From: JBOHNM01 sp050730675
GTDB lineage: Bacteria; Planctomycetota; Phycisphaerae; Phycisphaerales; UBA1924
NCBI GenBank assembly: GCA_050730675.1
Contig: JBOHNM010000025.1
Span: forward strand, 1-31,189
Reading direction: 5' to 3'
DNA length: 31,189 bases
The notes under the pieces are model-generated. The model had not been told where the DNA came from, did no database searches, and saw nothing but the letters and a program-made list of their open reading frames with translations. A program made the translations under genes and the position numbers. Below are positions 15,689 through 23,707 of the stretch, piece after piece; position 1 is the first letter of the stretch, and each line of letters begins with the position of its first letter.

Positions 15689-16206
15689 TCCAAGGCGTTT
15701 ATTCGATCGACATCGCCGCCCCCGTGCAACGCGTGTGGGACGAGATCACCAAAAAGGGCTCGCCGCACCACGCGATGTTCGGAACGTACCTGCACGTAGA
15801 CCTGCGACCCGGCGCGGTGATGACCTACCGCAACAAGAAGGGGACGCACACGTTCGTCCTGGGCGAAGTTCTCGAGGTCGATGCTCCGCGACGACTCGTC
15901 CACACATTTCGCTTCTCGATGGAGAAGGACGAGCCGACGCTGGTGGTGTGGGAGTTGTCGCAGCGCGACGGCGGCACGCGGGTCACCATCACGCACTCGC
16001 GCTTCCAGGGCGAGACCGGCACGTACAAGAGTGTCAGCACGAGTTGGCCCAAGATTCTCGGGTTGTACAAGACAATCATCGAAACGGGGAAGGTCCCGGC
16101 GGGCAAGCGCTTGGGCAACGCGGTGATGATGGGGATGTGCTTCATCCTCCCCAAGAGCGCCCTTACGGAGAACGCGGTCACGATGAATCTCAAGCCACCG
16201 GTCTAG
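15685..16206 (+). CDS. SRPBCC (START/AHSA1-like) domain protein
   Basis: A 173-residue protein of the SRPBCC superfamily, whose helix-grip fold forms a deep pocket for hydrophobic ligands. The start, YSIDIAAPVQRVWDEITKKG, is the usual first strand and helix. The middle, FVLGEVLEVDAPRRLVHTFR, then PTLVVWELSQRDGGTRVTIT, gives the strands of the sheet, and KSVSTSWPKILGLYKTIIE is the long C-terminal helix. An extra C-terminal segment of about 35 residues (GNAVMMGMCFILPKSAL) is hydrophobic and unusual for the family. The ligand is not predictable. ArsR-SRPBCC pairs are common in bacteria and usually act as a regulator with its linked binding protein. The GGGAG ribosome site lies 7 nt upstream, inside the arsR gene. 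Confidence 0.85.
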   Translation: MIQGVYSIDIAAPVQRVWDEITKKGSPHHAMFGTYLHVDLRPGAVMTYRNKKGTHTFVLGEVLEVDAPRRLVHTFRFSMEKDEPTLVVWELSQRDGGTRVTITHSRFQGETGTYKSVSTSWPKILGLYKTIIETGKVPAGKRLGNAVMMGMCFILPKSALTENAVTMNLKPPV

Positions 16207-16213
16207 AGCAACA

Positions 16214-16243
16214 TTGGGGGATATCCGACCGGCGCGATACAAT
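16214..16243 (+). promoter_or_regulatory. Possible promoter for the Y-family polymerase gene
   Basis: TTGGGG (16214-16219) and TACAAT (16238-16243) are separated by 18 nt, upstream of the ATG at 16256, within the 49-nt gap after the SRPBCC gene. The -10 is good and the -35 is weak. The start codon would lie only a few bases after the expected transcription start, though AGAGG is also present there. Confidence 0.35.
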
Positions 16244-16255
16244 GGGTAGAGGTTT

Positions 16256-17488
16256 ATGCCCCTCCGCAGCCTCTATCTCGATCTCAACTCCTACTTCGCC
16301 GCGTGCGAGCAGCAGGACGATCCGGCGTTGCGAGGCCGGCCGGTGGGTGTCGTCGCGGTGGATACGGATTACACCAGCGTGCTGGCCGCGAGCGTGGAGG
16401 CGAAGAGGTTCGGCATCCGGACCGGCACACCCGTGCGTGACGCCAAAGCGATGTGTCCCGAACTGGTACTGATGCTGTCGCGCACTGAACGATACGTTGA
16501 ACTGCACCACGAAATCATCGCGGCGGTGGACACGGTGCTGCCGGTCGACAAGGTGTGGTCGATCGATGAGATGGCCTGCCGCCTACTGGGCAAACAGCAG
16601 CAGCGCGAAGAAGCAGTGAAGCTCGCCCATGGCGTCAAGCGGGCGATCCGCGAGCGGGTTGGCGAGGTGCTGACGTGCTCGGTGGGGATCGCGCCCAATC
16701 GTCTGCTCGGCAAGATCGCCAGCGACATGCAGAAGCCTGATGGGCTGGTGGTGCTGGAGGATGCGGATCTGCCGCACGCGATGCACCGGCTGAAGCTCAC
16801 GGACTTGCCGGGGATCGGCCCGAAAATGGAGAAGCGGCTGCGGGCGCACGGGATCACCACCGTTGAAGATTTGTGCTCGCGCTCAGAGGCCGAGCTCCGC
16901 GCCGCCTGGTCCTCGCTCGTTGGCGCCGAGTGGTATCACCGCCTGCGCGGCGTGGACATCATGGAGAAGCCTGTGATCAAGCGGTCGATCGGGCACGAGC
17001 ACGTGCTATCGCCCAAACGGCGCTCTGCGGATGGAGCGCGGGCGGTGCTGGTGCGGCTGGTGCACAAGGCCGCGGCGCGGGCGCGGCAGTACGGATATCT
17101 CGCCGGGCGGATCAGTGTGTACGCCAAGAGCACCGAGGGGGAGCGCTGGGAGGACTCGCACAAGCTCGAGCCGCCGACGCACGATACGGTGGCGCTGGTA
17201 GCGGCGGCGGCGGAGATGTGGTCGCGCTGGCCAGGGGTGCGGAACCACCGGTGGGGCGCGCCGATGAAGGTCGCCGCGACGCTGACGGATATCGAGCCAG
17301 TGAAGAGCGCGACACTGCCGTTGTTTGCCGGGCCGCGCCCGCGGGTCAAGCTCGGCGAGGCGATGGACAAGGTGAACGCGAAGTTCGGGCGGGGGACGAT
17401 CTACACAGCGTCGATGCAGGAAGCCAAGACGAGTGCTCCGGCGCGGATTGCGTTTTCGAATATTCCGGACTTGGATGATCGGATCTGA
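16256..17488 (+). CDS. Y-family DNA polymerase (DinB/Pol IV-like translesion polymerase)
   Basis: A 410-residue translesion DNA polymerase. The palm residues are Asp9 (LYLDLNSYFA) and Asp104-Glu105 (WSIDEM). Phe14 occupies the steric-gate position that excludes ribonucleotides. The fingers region ASVEAKRFGIRTG matches the family, as does the LTCSVGIAPNRLLGKIASDM stretch. The thumb has a helix-hairpin-helix, TDLPGIGPKMEKRLRAHGI. A little-finger domain follows (from about 240, RSIGHEHVLSPKRRS). Near residues 352-357 the sequence ATLPLF resembles a sliding-clamp-binding motif. Relative to E. coli DinB the protein is longer and diverges in the little finger, so I do not call it dinB. It follows the ArsR-SRPBCC pair by 49 nt on the same strand but may have its own promoter. 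Confidence 0.9.
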   Translation: MPLRSLYLDLNSYFAACEQQDDPALRGRPVGVVAVDTDYTSVLAASVEAKRFGIRTGTPVRDAKAMCPELVLMLSRTERYVELHHEIIAAVDTVLPVDKVWSIDEMACRLLGKQQQREEAVKLAHGVKRAIRERVGEVLTCSVGIAPNRLLGKIASDMQKPDGLVVLEDADLPHAMHRLKLTDLPGIGPKMEKRLRAHGITTVEDLCSRSEAELRAAWSSLVGAEWYHRLRGVDIMEKPVIKRSIGHEHVLSPKRRSADGARAVLVRLVHKAAARARQYGYLAGRISVYAKSTEGERWEDSHKLEPPTHDTVALVAAAAEMWSRWPGVRNHRWGAPMKVAATLTDIEPVKSATLPLFAGPRPRVKLGEAMDKVNAKFGRGTIYTASMQEAKTSAPARIAFSNIPDLDDRI

Positions 17489-17506
17489 GTGTCCTTTGCG
17501 TGTCGG

Positions 17507-19897
17507 CTATTTCGGAGACGTCTGGCTCTCGCCGACTCTCCACTCCAGCACGCCACCGCTCCGTTTGTCTTGGAGCTTGATCCGCACGCGCAAGCTTTGA
17601 GTGGTCACGAACTCGAACGTCGCGGTATTGAAGCGGTCCTTGGCGATCTCCATCCCCTTCGCGCCGGTGACGGCTTTCCACTCCGCGCCGTCGCGGTATT
17701 CCACCGTCCACGACGCGGGGACGCGACACTCGCCGACGCTCGTGTCGTCGAACCAGTACACGTCCACGCTCGACACTCGGCGAGGCGTATCAAAGTCGTA
17801 CTGCACCCATTCCTGGGTGCCCTTGTGGCTCCAAAAGGTGAAACGCGGGATGTTCTGGTCGCCGGAGCTCTCGGGTTCGATGCGGTCGAACATCGCCGAG
17901 GTTCCGTCGCCGTTGCCGGTGTGCGAGGCCGAGGCCTTGATGCCCGGCGCCGGGGCCGGTTCGGTGAACTGCTCGCTCTCGGGCATCCAGACAGCCATCG
18001 CGGAGCGGCTTCGGTTGGCCCACGCGTAGTAGGGGGTGGCGACGACGGTCACGGGCCTCGTCTCGCGCTCGGCCCGGTAGAGGATGCCGCGATCGGGACC
18101 GGTCGTTCGCTTGGCGGCGGCCTGGTAGATCAACTCGCCGCCAGCGCCGAGGCGGACTTTGTTGTCGGCGTCTCTTGCGGGGACGAACCGCTCGCCCGGC
18201 GGGATGTAGACACCGGTGAGGCCGCCGTCGGTTTCGAGCGCTTCGAAGCAGTAGACCAGCGGTCCGGCGGTGACGGCTATGCGCCCGCGTGCCGCGGCGA
18301 CGCGCGGGTCGGCGTGGATACGTTCCACGGACATGGGCATATCCAAACGCACGCGCGTCGGGCTGGTGACGGGGATTTCCAGGTATCCCGAGGCGTTTGG
18401 CGACGCCTTGACGCGTTCGCCGTTGATCGTGAGACTCCAATCGCGTCGGGCCCATTGCGGCAGGCGCATCGCAAAGATCACGCTGCCCTTGGTTTCCTCG
18501 GGCGTCAGTTCGAACTCGACCTCGCCATCGGCGGGGTAGTCGGTCTTCTGCCTGATCTTGAGTGTGCCGCCGGCGACGGTGACGGCGGCGGTCCCTTGGG
18601 CATAGAGGTTCGCGTAGACGGTATTGCCGCGGACGGCGTAGGTGTACTCACCGATGTGCGAGATGAAGCGCAGGATATTCGGCGGGCAGCAGGCGCAGGG
18701 GAACCAGTCCTGTCGCAGCGAGCCGTTGCGGCTCGCGAGGGGATTGACGTAGAAGAACTTGCTTCCATCGAGCGAGACGCCCGCGAGAGCGGCGTTGTAG
18801 AGCGTGGTCTCGAACTGGTCCATGTACTTGGCGTCGCCGTGCAGCAGGAACATCCGGTGCGCCCACAGACAGACGGCGATCGAAGCGCAGGTCTCCTGGT
18901 AGGCCGACGCGGTCGGGATGTCGTACGGCGTGGTGAAGCCCTCGTTATGGCCAGAGGGTCCGATGCCGCCGGTCACAAAGATGCGCCGCTGCGTGACATC
19001 GTCCCAGAGGGCGTCGAGGGCCGGTGCGTACTCGGGGTGCCCAAGCCGCGCGAGGTCGGCCATAGCGCTGTAGAGGTAGCCGGCACGGACGGCGTGCCCC
19101 GTGACTTCGGTCTGTTCGCGTGCGGGCTTGTGGTCCTGAATATTCTCACTCCAGGGGCTGTACATGGTGCCGTCGAGTTTGCGGTGGGGCTTGCCGCGCT
19201 GATCGATGAGGAACGCAGCGAGCTTGGTGTACTTGTCTTGCCCAGTCGCTTTGGTCAAACGTACAAGCGCCAGTTCGAGTTCCTCGTGCCCGGGCGGAGC
19301 GGTGAATTTGTCTGGGCCGTAAAGGCCGTCGAGGTAGTTCGCGGCCTTGATCGCGACGTCGAGCAGCGTGCGCTTGCCAGTGGCTTCAAAGTGTGCCACG
19401 CCGGCCTCGATCAGGTGGCCCATGCAGTACGTCTCGTGGTCGTCCTCCTCGCGGGTGAAGCGGTTGTCGAGCCCGGCCTTAAGGGTGTAGTAGGTGTTGA
19501 TGTACCCGTCGGGGCGCTGGGCCGCGGCGATGCGGGCAATCCAGGCGTCGAGCTGCTTGTCCAACTCGGCCCGGGCCTCGGCGTCCGGTTCGTTCGCGAT
19601 GATGTACGACCACCCCTCCATCACCTTGTACACGTCCGAGTCGTTGAAGAGCAGGCCCTGGAATTCACCGGAGCCCTTGGCCGCGCGGTCGAAGTTGGTG
19701 AGGCGGCCGGTGATATCGCACTGGTGACGGTTGGCTTCGAGCGTCCCCGTACGAACTGCGTCGAGGCGCGGGGTCCAGAACGGCCCGTCGATGGTGACGT
19801 TGCGGTATGAGACGGGTTCAATGGGCTGGGCGTGCGCGGCCGGCGCGGCGATCGCGGCCACGAATACCACCGCCACGAATGCAAACCTGATGAGCAC
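17507..19897 (-). CDS. GH127-type beta-L-arabinofuranosidase-like glycoside hydrolase, secreted
   Basis: A 796-residue enzyme starting at a GTG with GAGGAG 6 nt upstream. A signal peptide, LIRFAFVAVVFVAAIAAPAA, ends in AHA before QPIEP. The catalytic (alpha/alpha)6 region (about 28-600) includes DSDVYKVMEGWSYI, QRPDGYINTYYT and HLIEAGVAHFEATGK, all typical of the former DUF1680 family. The cysteine-dependent active site is complete. Glu319 (HNEGF) fits the acid/base, and exactly 16 residues later come Glu335 and Cys337 (YQETC). CACCPPN gives Cys401, Cys403 and Cys404, the zinc-bound nucleophile group known from Bifidobacterium HypBA1. The C-terminus (about 660-790, WVQYDFDTPRRVSSVDVYWF) is an F5/8-type discoidin-like domain for sugar binding. 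It lies 34 nt downstream of the GH2 gene, one operon. Start codons further upstream lie within the GH2 gene. Confidence 0.9.
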   Translation of the reverse strand: MLIRFAFVAVVFVAAIAAPAAHAQPIEPVSYRNVTIDGPFWTPRLDAVRTGTLEANRHQCDITGRLTNFDRAAKGSGEFQGLLFNDSDVYKVMEGWSYIIANEPDAEARAELDKQLDAWIARIAAAQRPDGYINTYYTLKAGLDNRFTREEDDHETYCMGHLIEAGVAHFEATGKRTLLDVAIKAANYLDGLYGPDKFTAPPGHEELELALVRLTKATGQDKYTKLAAFLIDQRGKPHRKLDGTMYSPWSENIQDHKPAREQTEVTGHAVRAGYLYSAMADLARLGHPEYAPALDALWDDVTQRRIFVTGGIGPSGHNEGFTTPYDIPTASAYQETCASIAVCLWAHRMFLLHGDAKYMDQFETTLYNAALAGVSLDGSKFFYVNPLASRNGSLRQDWFPCACCPPNILRFISHIGEYTYAVRGNTVYANLYAQGTAAVTVAGGTLKIRQKTDYPADGEVEFELTPEETKGSVIFAMRLPQWARRDWSLTINGERVKASPNASGYLEIPVTSPTRVRLDMPMSVERIHADPRVAAARGRIAVTAGPLVYCFEALETDGGLTGVYIPPGERFVPARDADNKVRLGAGGELIYQAAAKRTTGPDRGILYRAERETRPVTVVATPYYAWANRSRSAMAVWMPESEQFTEPAPAPGIKASASHTGNGDGTSAMFDRIEPESSGDQNIPRFTFWSHKGTQEWVQYDFDTPRRVSSVDVYWFDDTSVGECRVPASWTVEYRDGAEWKAVTGAKGMEIAKDRFNTATFEFVTTQSLRVRIKLQDKRSGGVLEWRVGESQTSPK

Positions 19898-19931
19898 AGA
19901 CAGCTCCTCGAAAAGGGATGCCCCGCGGCGA

Positions 19932-22223
19932 TCACTTGGCCGGACTGATCTCGACGATGCCGCAGTCGATGTACTGGCCGCCGGTGGTCTGATGGCAGTG
20001 GATGGCGATAGTGTTCGTGCCGGCCTTGAGTGCCTTGGTGGCTTTGGCGTCCAGGGGGACATGCGTGTAGGCCGTCGTGTAGTTCTTGAGCGATGCAATG
20101 AGTTCGCCATTGATGTAGACCTCGGCGTCTTCATCGTGGTGGATGTCGAGTGAGACCTGGCCGCTGGGGATGGATTTCAATTCGAATGAGCGACGGATCC
20201 AGATGTCCGATGTTGGCCACTCGGTGCCGATGTGGGCGCTGGGCGTGCCGGGGGTGCCAAAGCCGGCGGGACCCTCTTTCCACGCATGCGAGTCAAACTC
20301 AGGCAGGAACCACCCCTCGCCGGGGCTCTGTGTCGTATAGGACCAGTTCCCGGTCTTCTGCGTGCCGGCACGCGGCACCAGCACAGTGAACCGCGGCCAA
20401 GGTTTGTACAGAGCCTGCGTTGCCTCGGCCGCGCGTACGGGATCGACCTTCCACACCTCGCGGTCGTAGGTCAGCCAGCCGTTGCACTCGATCTCGACAT
20501 CAGTGGTCTGGGTGTAGACGGCGGCAGAGAGTCCTTGCGATGCGAGCAGAGGCAGCTGCGCGATCTGCTTGACGTACGCGTCGGTCAATTCCTGCGGTGA
20601 CTTGTAGCTGACATACCCCCAGTTGTCCTTGCTCACCCAAGTGTGCCCGTCGAGCGGGAGGCCGAGGCCGCCATACTCGCCAAGCACAACTGCACGAGCG
20701 GTCTCGGTCGCGGTGGTTGCAGGGCCGGGATAGATGTGGATGTCGTTCACATCGCCGACGTGCATGTCGGTCCACCCGCTGGCGTTGTTGATCAGGCGCG
20801 AGGGATCAAGCTTCTTGACCATCTCGACGACGGACTTGCACCACGGCAGGTCGTTCTGCCCCCACCCCTCATTGAACGGCACCCACATCACGATCGAAGA
20901 GTGATTCGCTCGGCTCTCGATGATCTCCTTGGTCTCGCGCTCGAAGTTCTGTTTCCATTTTTCGCCGAGTTCCGGCTGGCGGTGCGGGTTGTTCCCCTTC
21001 CCGTCGAAGTAGAACGGGCTGGGGATGTCCTGCCACACCATCACGCCGATTTTATCGCACCACCAGTAGAAGCGTTCGGGCTCGACCTTCACGTGCTTGC
21101 GCAGCATGTTGCCGCCCATCTTCTTGACGGCCTCGATGTCGAACTTCATCGCCTCGTCGGTCGGCGGCGTGTACAGCCCGTCGGGCCAGAAGCCTTGGTC
21201 GAGCGGACCGAACATGAAGGTGGGCTTGCCGTTGAGCGTGAGGCGGTTGATGCCCTCGGCGTCCTTGGCGAGGTTGACATCACGCAGGGCGAAATAGGTC
21301 TTGACGGTGTCGAAGATGTCCGCCCCCTGCTTGACGCGGATCGTCACGTCGTACAGGAACGGGTCCTGCGGCGTCCACACGTGCGGGTCCGGGATCTTGA
21401 TCCGCGCGGGGCGGCCGTCGGGATGAAGCCCTTCAGCCATCTTCTTTCCGCTCGCGGTGATCTCGATGAGCACGCCGTCGCGTCCGGCAAGGCCATCAAC
21501 ATCCGCGGTGATCTCCACCCACCCCTCGGCTGCGTTCGGCTGGATCTTGATGGACTTCACCCAGCCGGTGTGCTCCACCGGCTCAAGCCACACCGTCTGC
21601 CAGATGCCGCTGGTGGGCGTGTACCAGATGCCGTGCGGCTTGAGCCATTGCTTGCCGCGCGGCTGGCCGCCGGTGTCTGTCGGGTCGGTGACCGAGACAG
21701 TCAGCTCGTTCTCGCCTTCTTTCAGCGCATCGGTGATGTCGAACTGGAACGGTGCGTACCCGCCGCTGTGTTCGCCGATCTCGCGCCCGTTGACCTTCAC
21801 GCGGGCCTGCCAATCCACTGCGCCAAAGTGCAGCACGATGCGTCGCTTGACCCAATCGATCGGGATGGTGAACGAGCGGCGATAGACAAGCGTCTCGCCC
21901 GGCGAGAGCGGGCGTCCGACGCCCGAGAGTGATGACTCGATCGGATATGGCACGAGAATGCGGCCGGCCTGCTTTACTGTGGCGGGCTCGGCCGTTGTCA
22001 CCACCGAGTAGTCCCACAGCCCGTTCAGGTTCTCCCACTTGTCGCGCACCATCGTCGGGCGTGGGTACTCAGGCCATGGCTGGTCGGGCTTGACGTCCTT
22101 GGCCCAGCGCGTCATGATGTGGCCGGGGACTGGTTTCCAATCAGAGAGCGGCAATGGCTCGGCAGTTCCGAAACCGACGCACCCGAGAGTTGTGATGAGG
22201 GGCAGGCACGCGATAGTGAGCAT
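19932..22223 (-). CDS. Glycoside hydrolase family 2 enzyme with C-terminal sugar-binding-like domain
   Basis: A 763-residue GH2 retaining glycosidase. The N-terminus is hydrophobic (MLTIACLPLITTLGC) and suggests export, perhaps as a lipoprotein, although the lipobox is imperfect and no basic residue precedes it. A sugar-binding jelly roll follows (WENLNGLWDYSV, LVYRRSFTIP, HFGAVDWQARVKVNG and GIWQTVWLEPV). Next are an Ig-like sandwich (about 220-315) and the TIM barrel, with GGNMLRKHVK, Glu452 in WVPFNEGWGQ as acid/base and Glu516 in VLGEYGG as nucleophile. An extra C-terminal domain (about 620-763, ending NTIAIHCHQTTGGQYIDCGI) looks like a galactose-binding beta sandwich. Substrate (beta-galactoside, glucuronide or arabinan side chain) cannot be set from motifs. 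Start 22223 follows GGAG; an in-frame start at 22403 has no signal peptide. It is the first gene of the GH2-GH127 operon. Confidence 0.9.
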   Translation of the reverse strand: MLTIACLPLITTLGCVGFGTAEPLPLSDWKPVPGHIMTRWAKDVKPDQPWPEYPRPTMVRDKWENLNGLWDYSVVTTAEPATVKQAGRILVPYPIESSLSGVGRPLSPGETLVYRRSFTIPIDWVKRRIVLHFGAVDWQARVKVNGREIGEHSGGYAPFQFDITDALKEGENELTVSVTDPTDTGGQPRGKQWLKPHGIWYTPTSGIWQTVWLEPVEHTGWVKSIKIQPNAAEGWVEITADVDGLAGRDGVLIEITASGKKMAEGLHPDGRPARIKIPDPHVWTPQDPFLYDVTIRVKQGADIFDTVKTYFALRDVNLAKDAEGINRLTLNGKPTFMFGPLDQGFWPDGLYTPPTDEAMKFDIEAVKKMGGNMLRKHVKVEPERFYWWCDKIGVMVWQDIPSPFYFDGKGNNPHRQPELGEKWKQNFERETKEIIESRANHSSIVMWVPFNEGWGQNDLPWCKSVVEMVKKLDPSRLINNASGWTDMHVGDVNDIHIYPGPATTATETARAVVLGEYGGLGLPLDGHTWVSKDNWGYVSYKSPQELTDAYVKQIAQLPLLASQGLSAAVYTQTTDVEIECNGWLTYDREVWKVDPVRAAEATQALYKPWPRFTVLVPRAGTQKTGNWSYTTQSPGEGWFLPEFDSHAWKEGPAGFGTPGTPSAHIGTEWPTSDIWIRRSFELKSIPSGQVSLDIHHDEDAEVYINGELIASLKNYTTAYTHVPLDAKATKALKAGTNTIAIHCHQTTGGQYIDCGIVEISPAK

Positions 22224-22342
22224 TCGATCAACTCCGGACGAGCGCTGCTGACGAACGGCGATAGTTCCACACGGTAACCGCCATCGGGCCCGACCGCAAT
22301 CTGAATCGTGGCTGCTCGAAGGACACACCCGAGAATGACAAA

Positions 22343-22368
22343 GCGGGAGGCGCCTGGGCGCCTCCCGC
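22343..22368 (-). terminator. Strong hairpin terminator after the dockerin-like gene
   Basis: GCGGGAGGCGCC (22343-22354) is perfectly complementary to GGCGCCTCCCGC (22357-22368). In practice this is an 11-bp GC-rich stem with a CTGG loop. On the minus strand it is followed by TTTGTCATTCTC, a weak U-rich run. It sits 35 nt past the stop of the gene at 22404, and separates that gene from the GH2-GH127 operon. Confidence 0.7.
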
Positions 22369-22403
22369 TGACGAGCCGACTGGAAAATCTCCCGGCAGAT
22401 CAA

Positions 22404-23525
22404 TTACGGGCAACCGGCCACGTAGCCGTTCAGAAAGAGGACCACATCGTCCTGGGTGAACTGACCATCCGGGCCCGGGTTACCGCCGAGACCGGCGATA
22501 TCGGCGCGGGGGTCGTTCGCGAAGAACCAGGTGTTGAACAGGATGTAGTCATCCTGGGTAATCTGGCCGTCGGCGCCCACGGTGGTCCCAAGCCCGGCGA
22601 TGTCTGAACTGCCGCACGCGATGATCAATGTCGCGCTGGATGTGGTGGCCGATCCACAAATGTTGGTGGCCGTGCAGGTATAGGAGCCACCGGCCGTCTG
22701 GGCCAGGCTGCTGATCGACAGGTTCGCGGTGGTCGCCCCCGAGACGGTGCCGATGCCGGACTGTGCTCCATTGGACAGTGCCGTGCCGTTGCGCTTCCAC
22801 TGGTACGCCAGGGTTGTGCCCGTGGCGCTCGTTGAGAAGGCGGCGGTCTGGTTCTTCTGGGTCGTGACGCTGGTCGGGTCGGTGGAGATGGCGGGGACCG
22901 AGCCGCGTTGACCTTGCACGGTCGTGCTCGGATCCGAGTTGCACGACCCGACCGACACAACCTGGTAGTCATAACTGGTGCCGGCGACCGCCGATGTATC
23001 GTCGTACTGGGTGGCCGAGGTGACCGTGGTGATCAGGCCGAAACTCCCCGAGCCCTGCGGACGCCGAAGCACCTGGTACTGCGTCACGCCGCTGACGGCG
23101 CTCCACGCGATGCGAACATCGTTGCAACGGGTGCCGATCGTGGCTGTCACGCCCGTTGGTGCGGGTGGTGCAAATGTCGGCGTGATCTGGCGAAAGAAGG
23201 ACCATCCCGTAAAGCCGTGGGGATGAGAGTAGTACGTGACGGTTCCTGGCGCGAAACCGAGTTCGGGTACGACCCATGGATCCTCGTAGACCTGCTCCCA
23301 AGGTGCGGACCAGATGGTGAACACCTCATAGATCGTTGGGTCGGTTGTCGATCGTTGTCGTCCAATTACCGTTCCGACAAGGGTCCCCGGTGCAGAGGCG
23401 CTGACGGTGAACTGAACCACCCCGCAATTGGGTGCTTGAGCGACGGTCACAGTGGCGAGCGATTTTGACTGGCTCAATATCAGAAACAGCACCGCTACCA
23501 AGACTCTTGAGACCCATGTGCGCAT
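22404..23525 (-). CDS. Secreted FnIII/Ig-like protein with C-terminal dockerin-like GC tail
   Basis: A 373-residue exported protein with a strong AGGAGAG ribosome site 5 nt before its ATG. The signal peptide (MRTWVSRVLVAVLFLILS) ends near residue 24. A beta-rich N-terminal domain (about 25-118) includes TVTYYSHPHGFTGWSFF. A fibronectin type III-like domain follows (about 120-207, PAPTGVTATIG, VRIAWSAVSGVTQYQVLRRP and SYDYQVVSVG). An immunoglobulin-like domain (about 210-303) has YQWKRNG and SYTCTATNICG with a likely disulfide. The C-terminus (306-373) has two tandem loops, SDIAGLGTTVGADGQITQDD and ADIAGLGGNPGPDGQFTQDD, then GYVAGC-P. These acidic loops resemble dockerin calcium sites and the terminal GC is a hallmark of a Phycisphaerales tail class; cell-surface anchoring or sorting is inferred. 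No catalytic motif is visible. Confidence 0.85.
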   Translation of the reverse strand: MRTWVSRVLVAVLFLILSQSKSLATVTVAQAPNCGVVQFTVSASAPGTLVGTVIGRQRSTTDPTIYEVFTIWSAPWEQVYEDPWVVPELGFAPGTVTYYSHPHGFTGWSFFRQITPTFAPPAPTGVTATIGTRCNDVRIAWSAVSGVTQYQVLRRPQGSGSFGLITTVTSATQYDDTSAVAGTSYDYQVVSVGSCNSDPSTTVQGQRGSVPAISTDPTSVTTQKNQTAAFSTSATGTTLAYQWKRNGTALSNGAQSGIGTVSGATTANLSISSLAQTAGGSYTCTATNICGSATTSSATLIIACGSSDIAGLGTTVGADGQITQDDYILFNTWFFANDPRADIAGLGGNPGPDGQFTQDDVVLFLNGYVAGCP

Positions 23526-23584
23526 GAAAACTCTCCTGTACCGAGTGATGCGAAGTACGTTCCCCCCACGAGTTGTGGGTGACC

Positions 23585-23614
23585 AGTATTCGCCCTACGC
23601 AATCATGAGTTCAA
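23585..23614 (-). promoter_or_regulatory. Possible promoter of the dockerin-like gene
   Basis: On the minus strand TTGAAC (23609-23614) and AATACT (23585-23590) are 18 nt apart and about 60 nt upstream of the ATG at 23525. Both boxes are partial matches. The rest of the 182-nt gap 23526-23707 shows no gene or clear terminator. Confidence 0.35.
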
Positions 23615-23707
23615 GAAAGCAGTGCAAAGTCGGCAAAATGGCACATTTGTGTAGACAAGAGCACTCAAATTGCGCGGCGTGTGTGAAGCGACGACGAAGG
23701 CGTAGGC

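Noticed and set aside
17489..19810. A 773-codon open frame on the plus strand
   Set aside because: It is the antisense shadow of the GH127 gene, which has a full active site and a signal peptide. The shadow has no motifs.
22343..22368. A perfect inverted repeat that might be a mobile-element end
   Set aside because: There is no transposase nearby or second copy in the window, and its position after a stop codon fits a transcription terminator.
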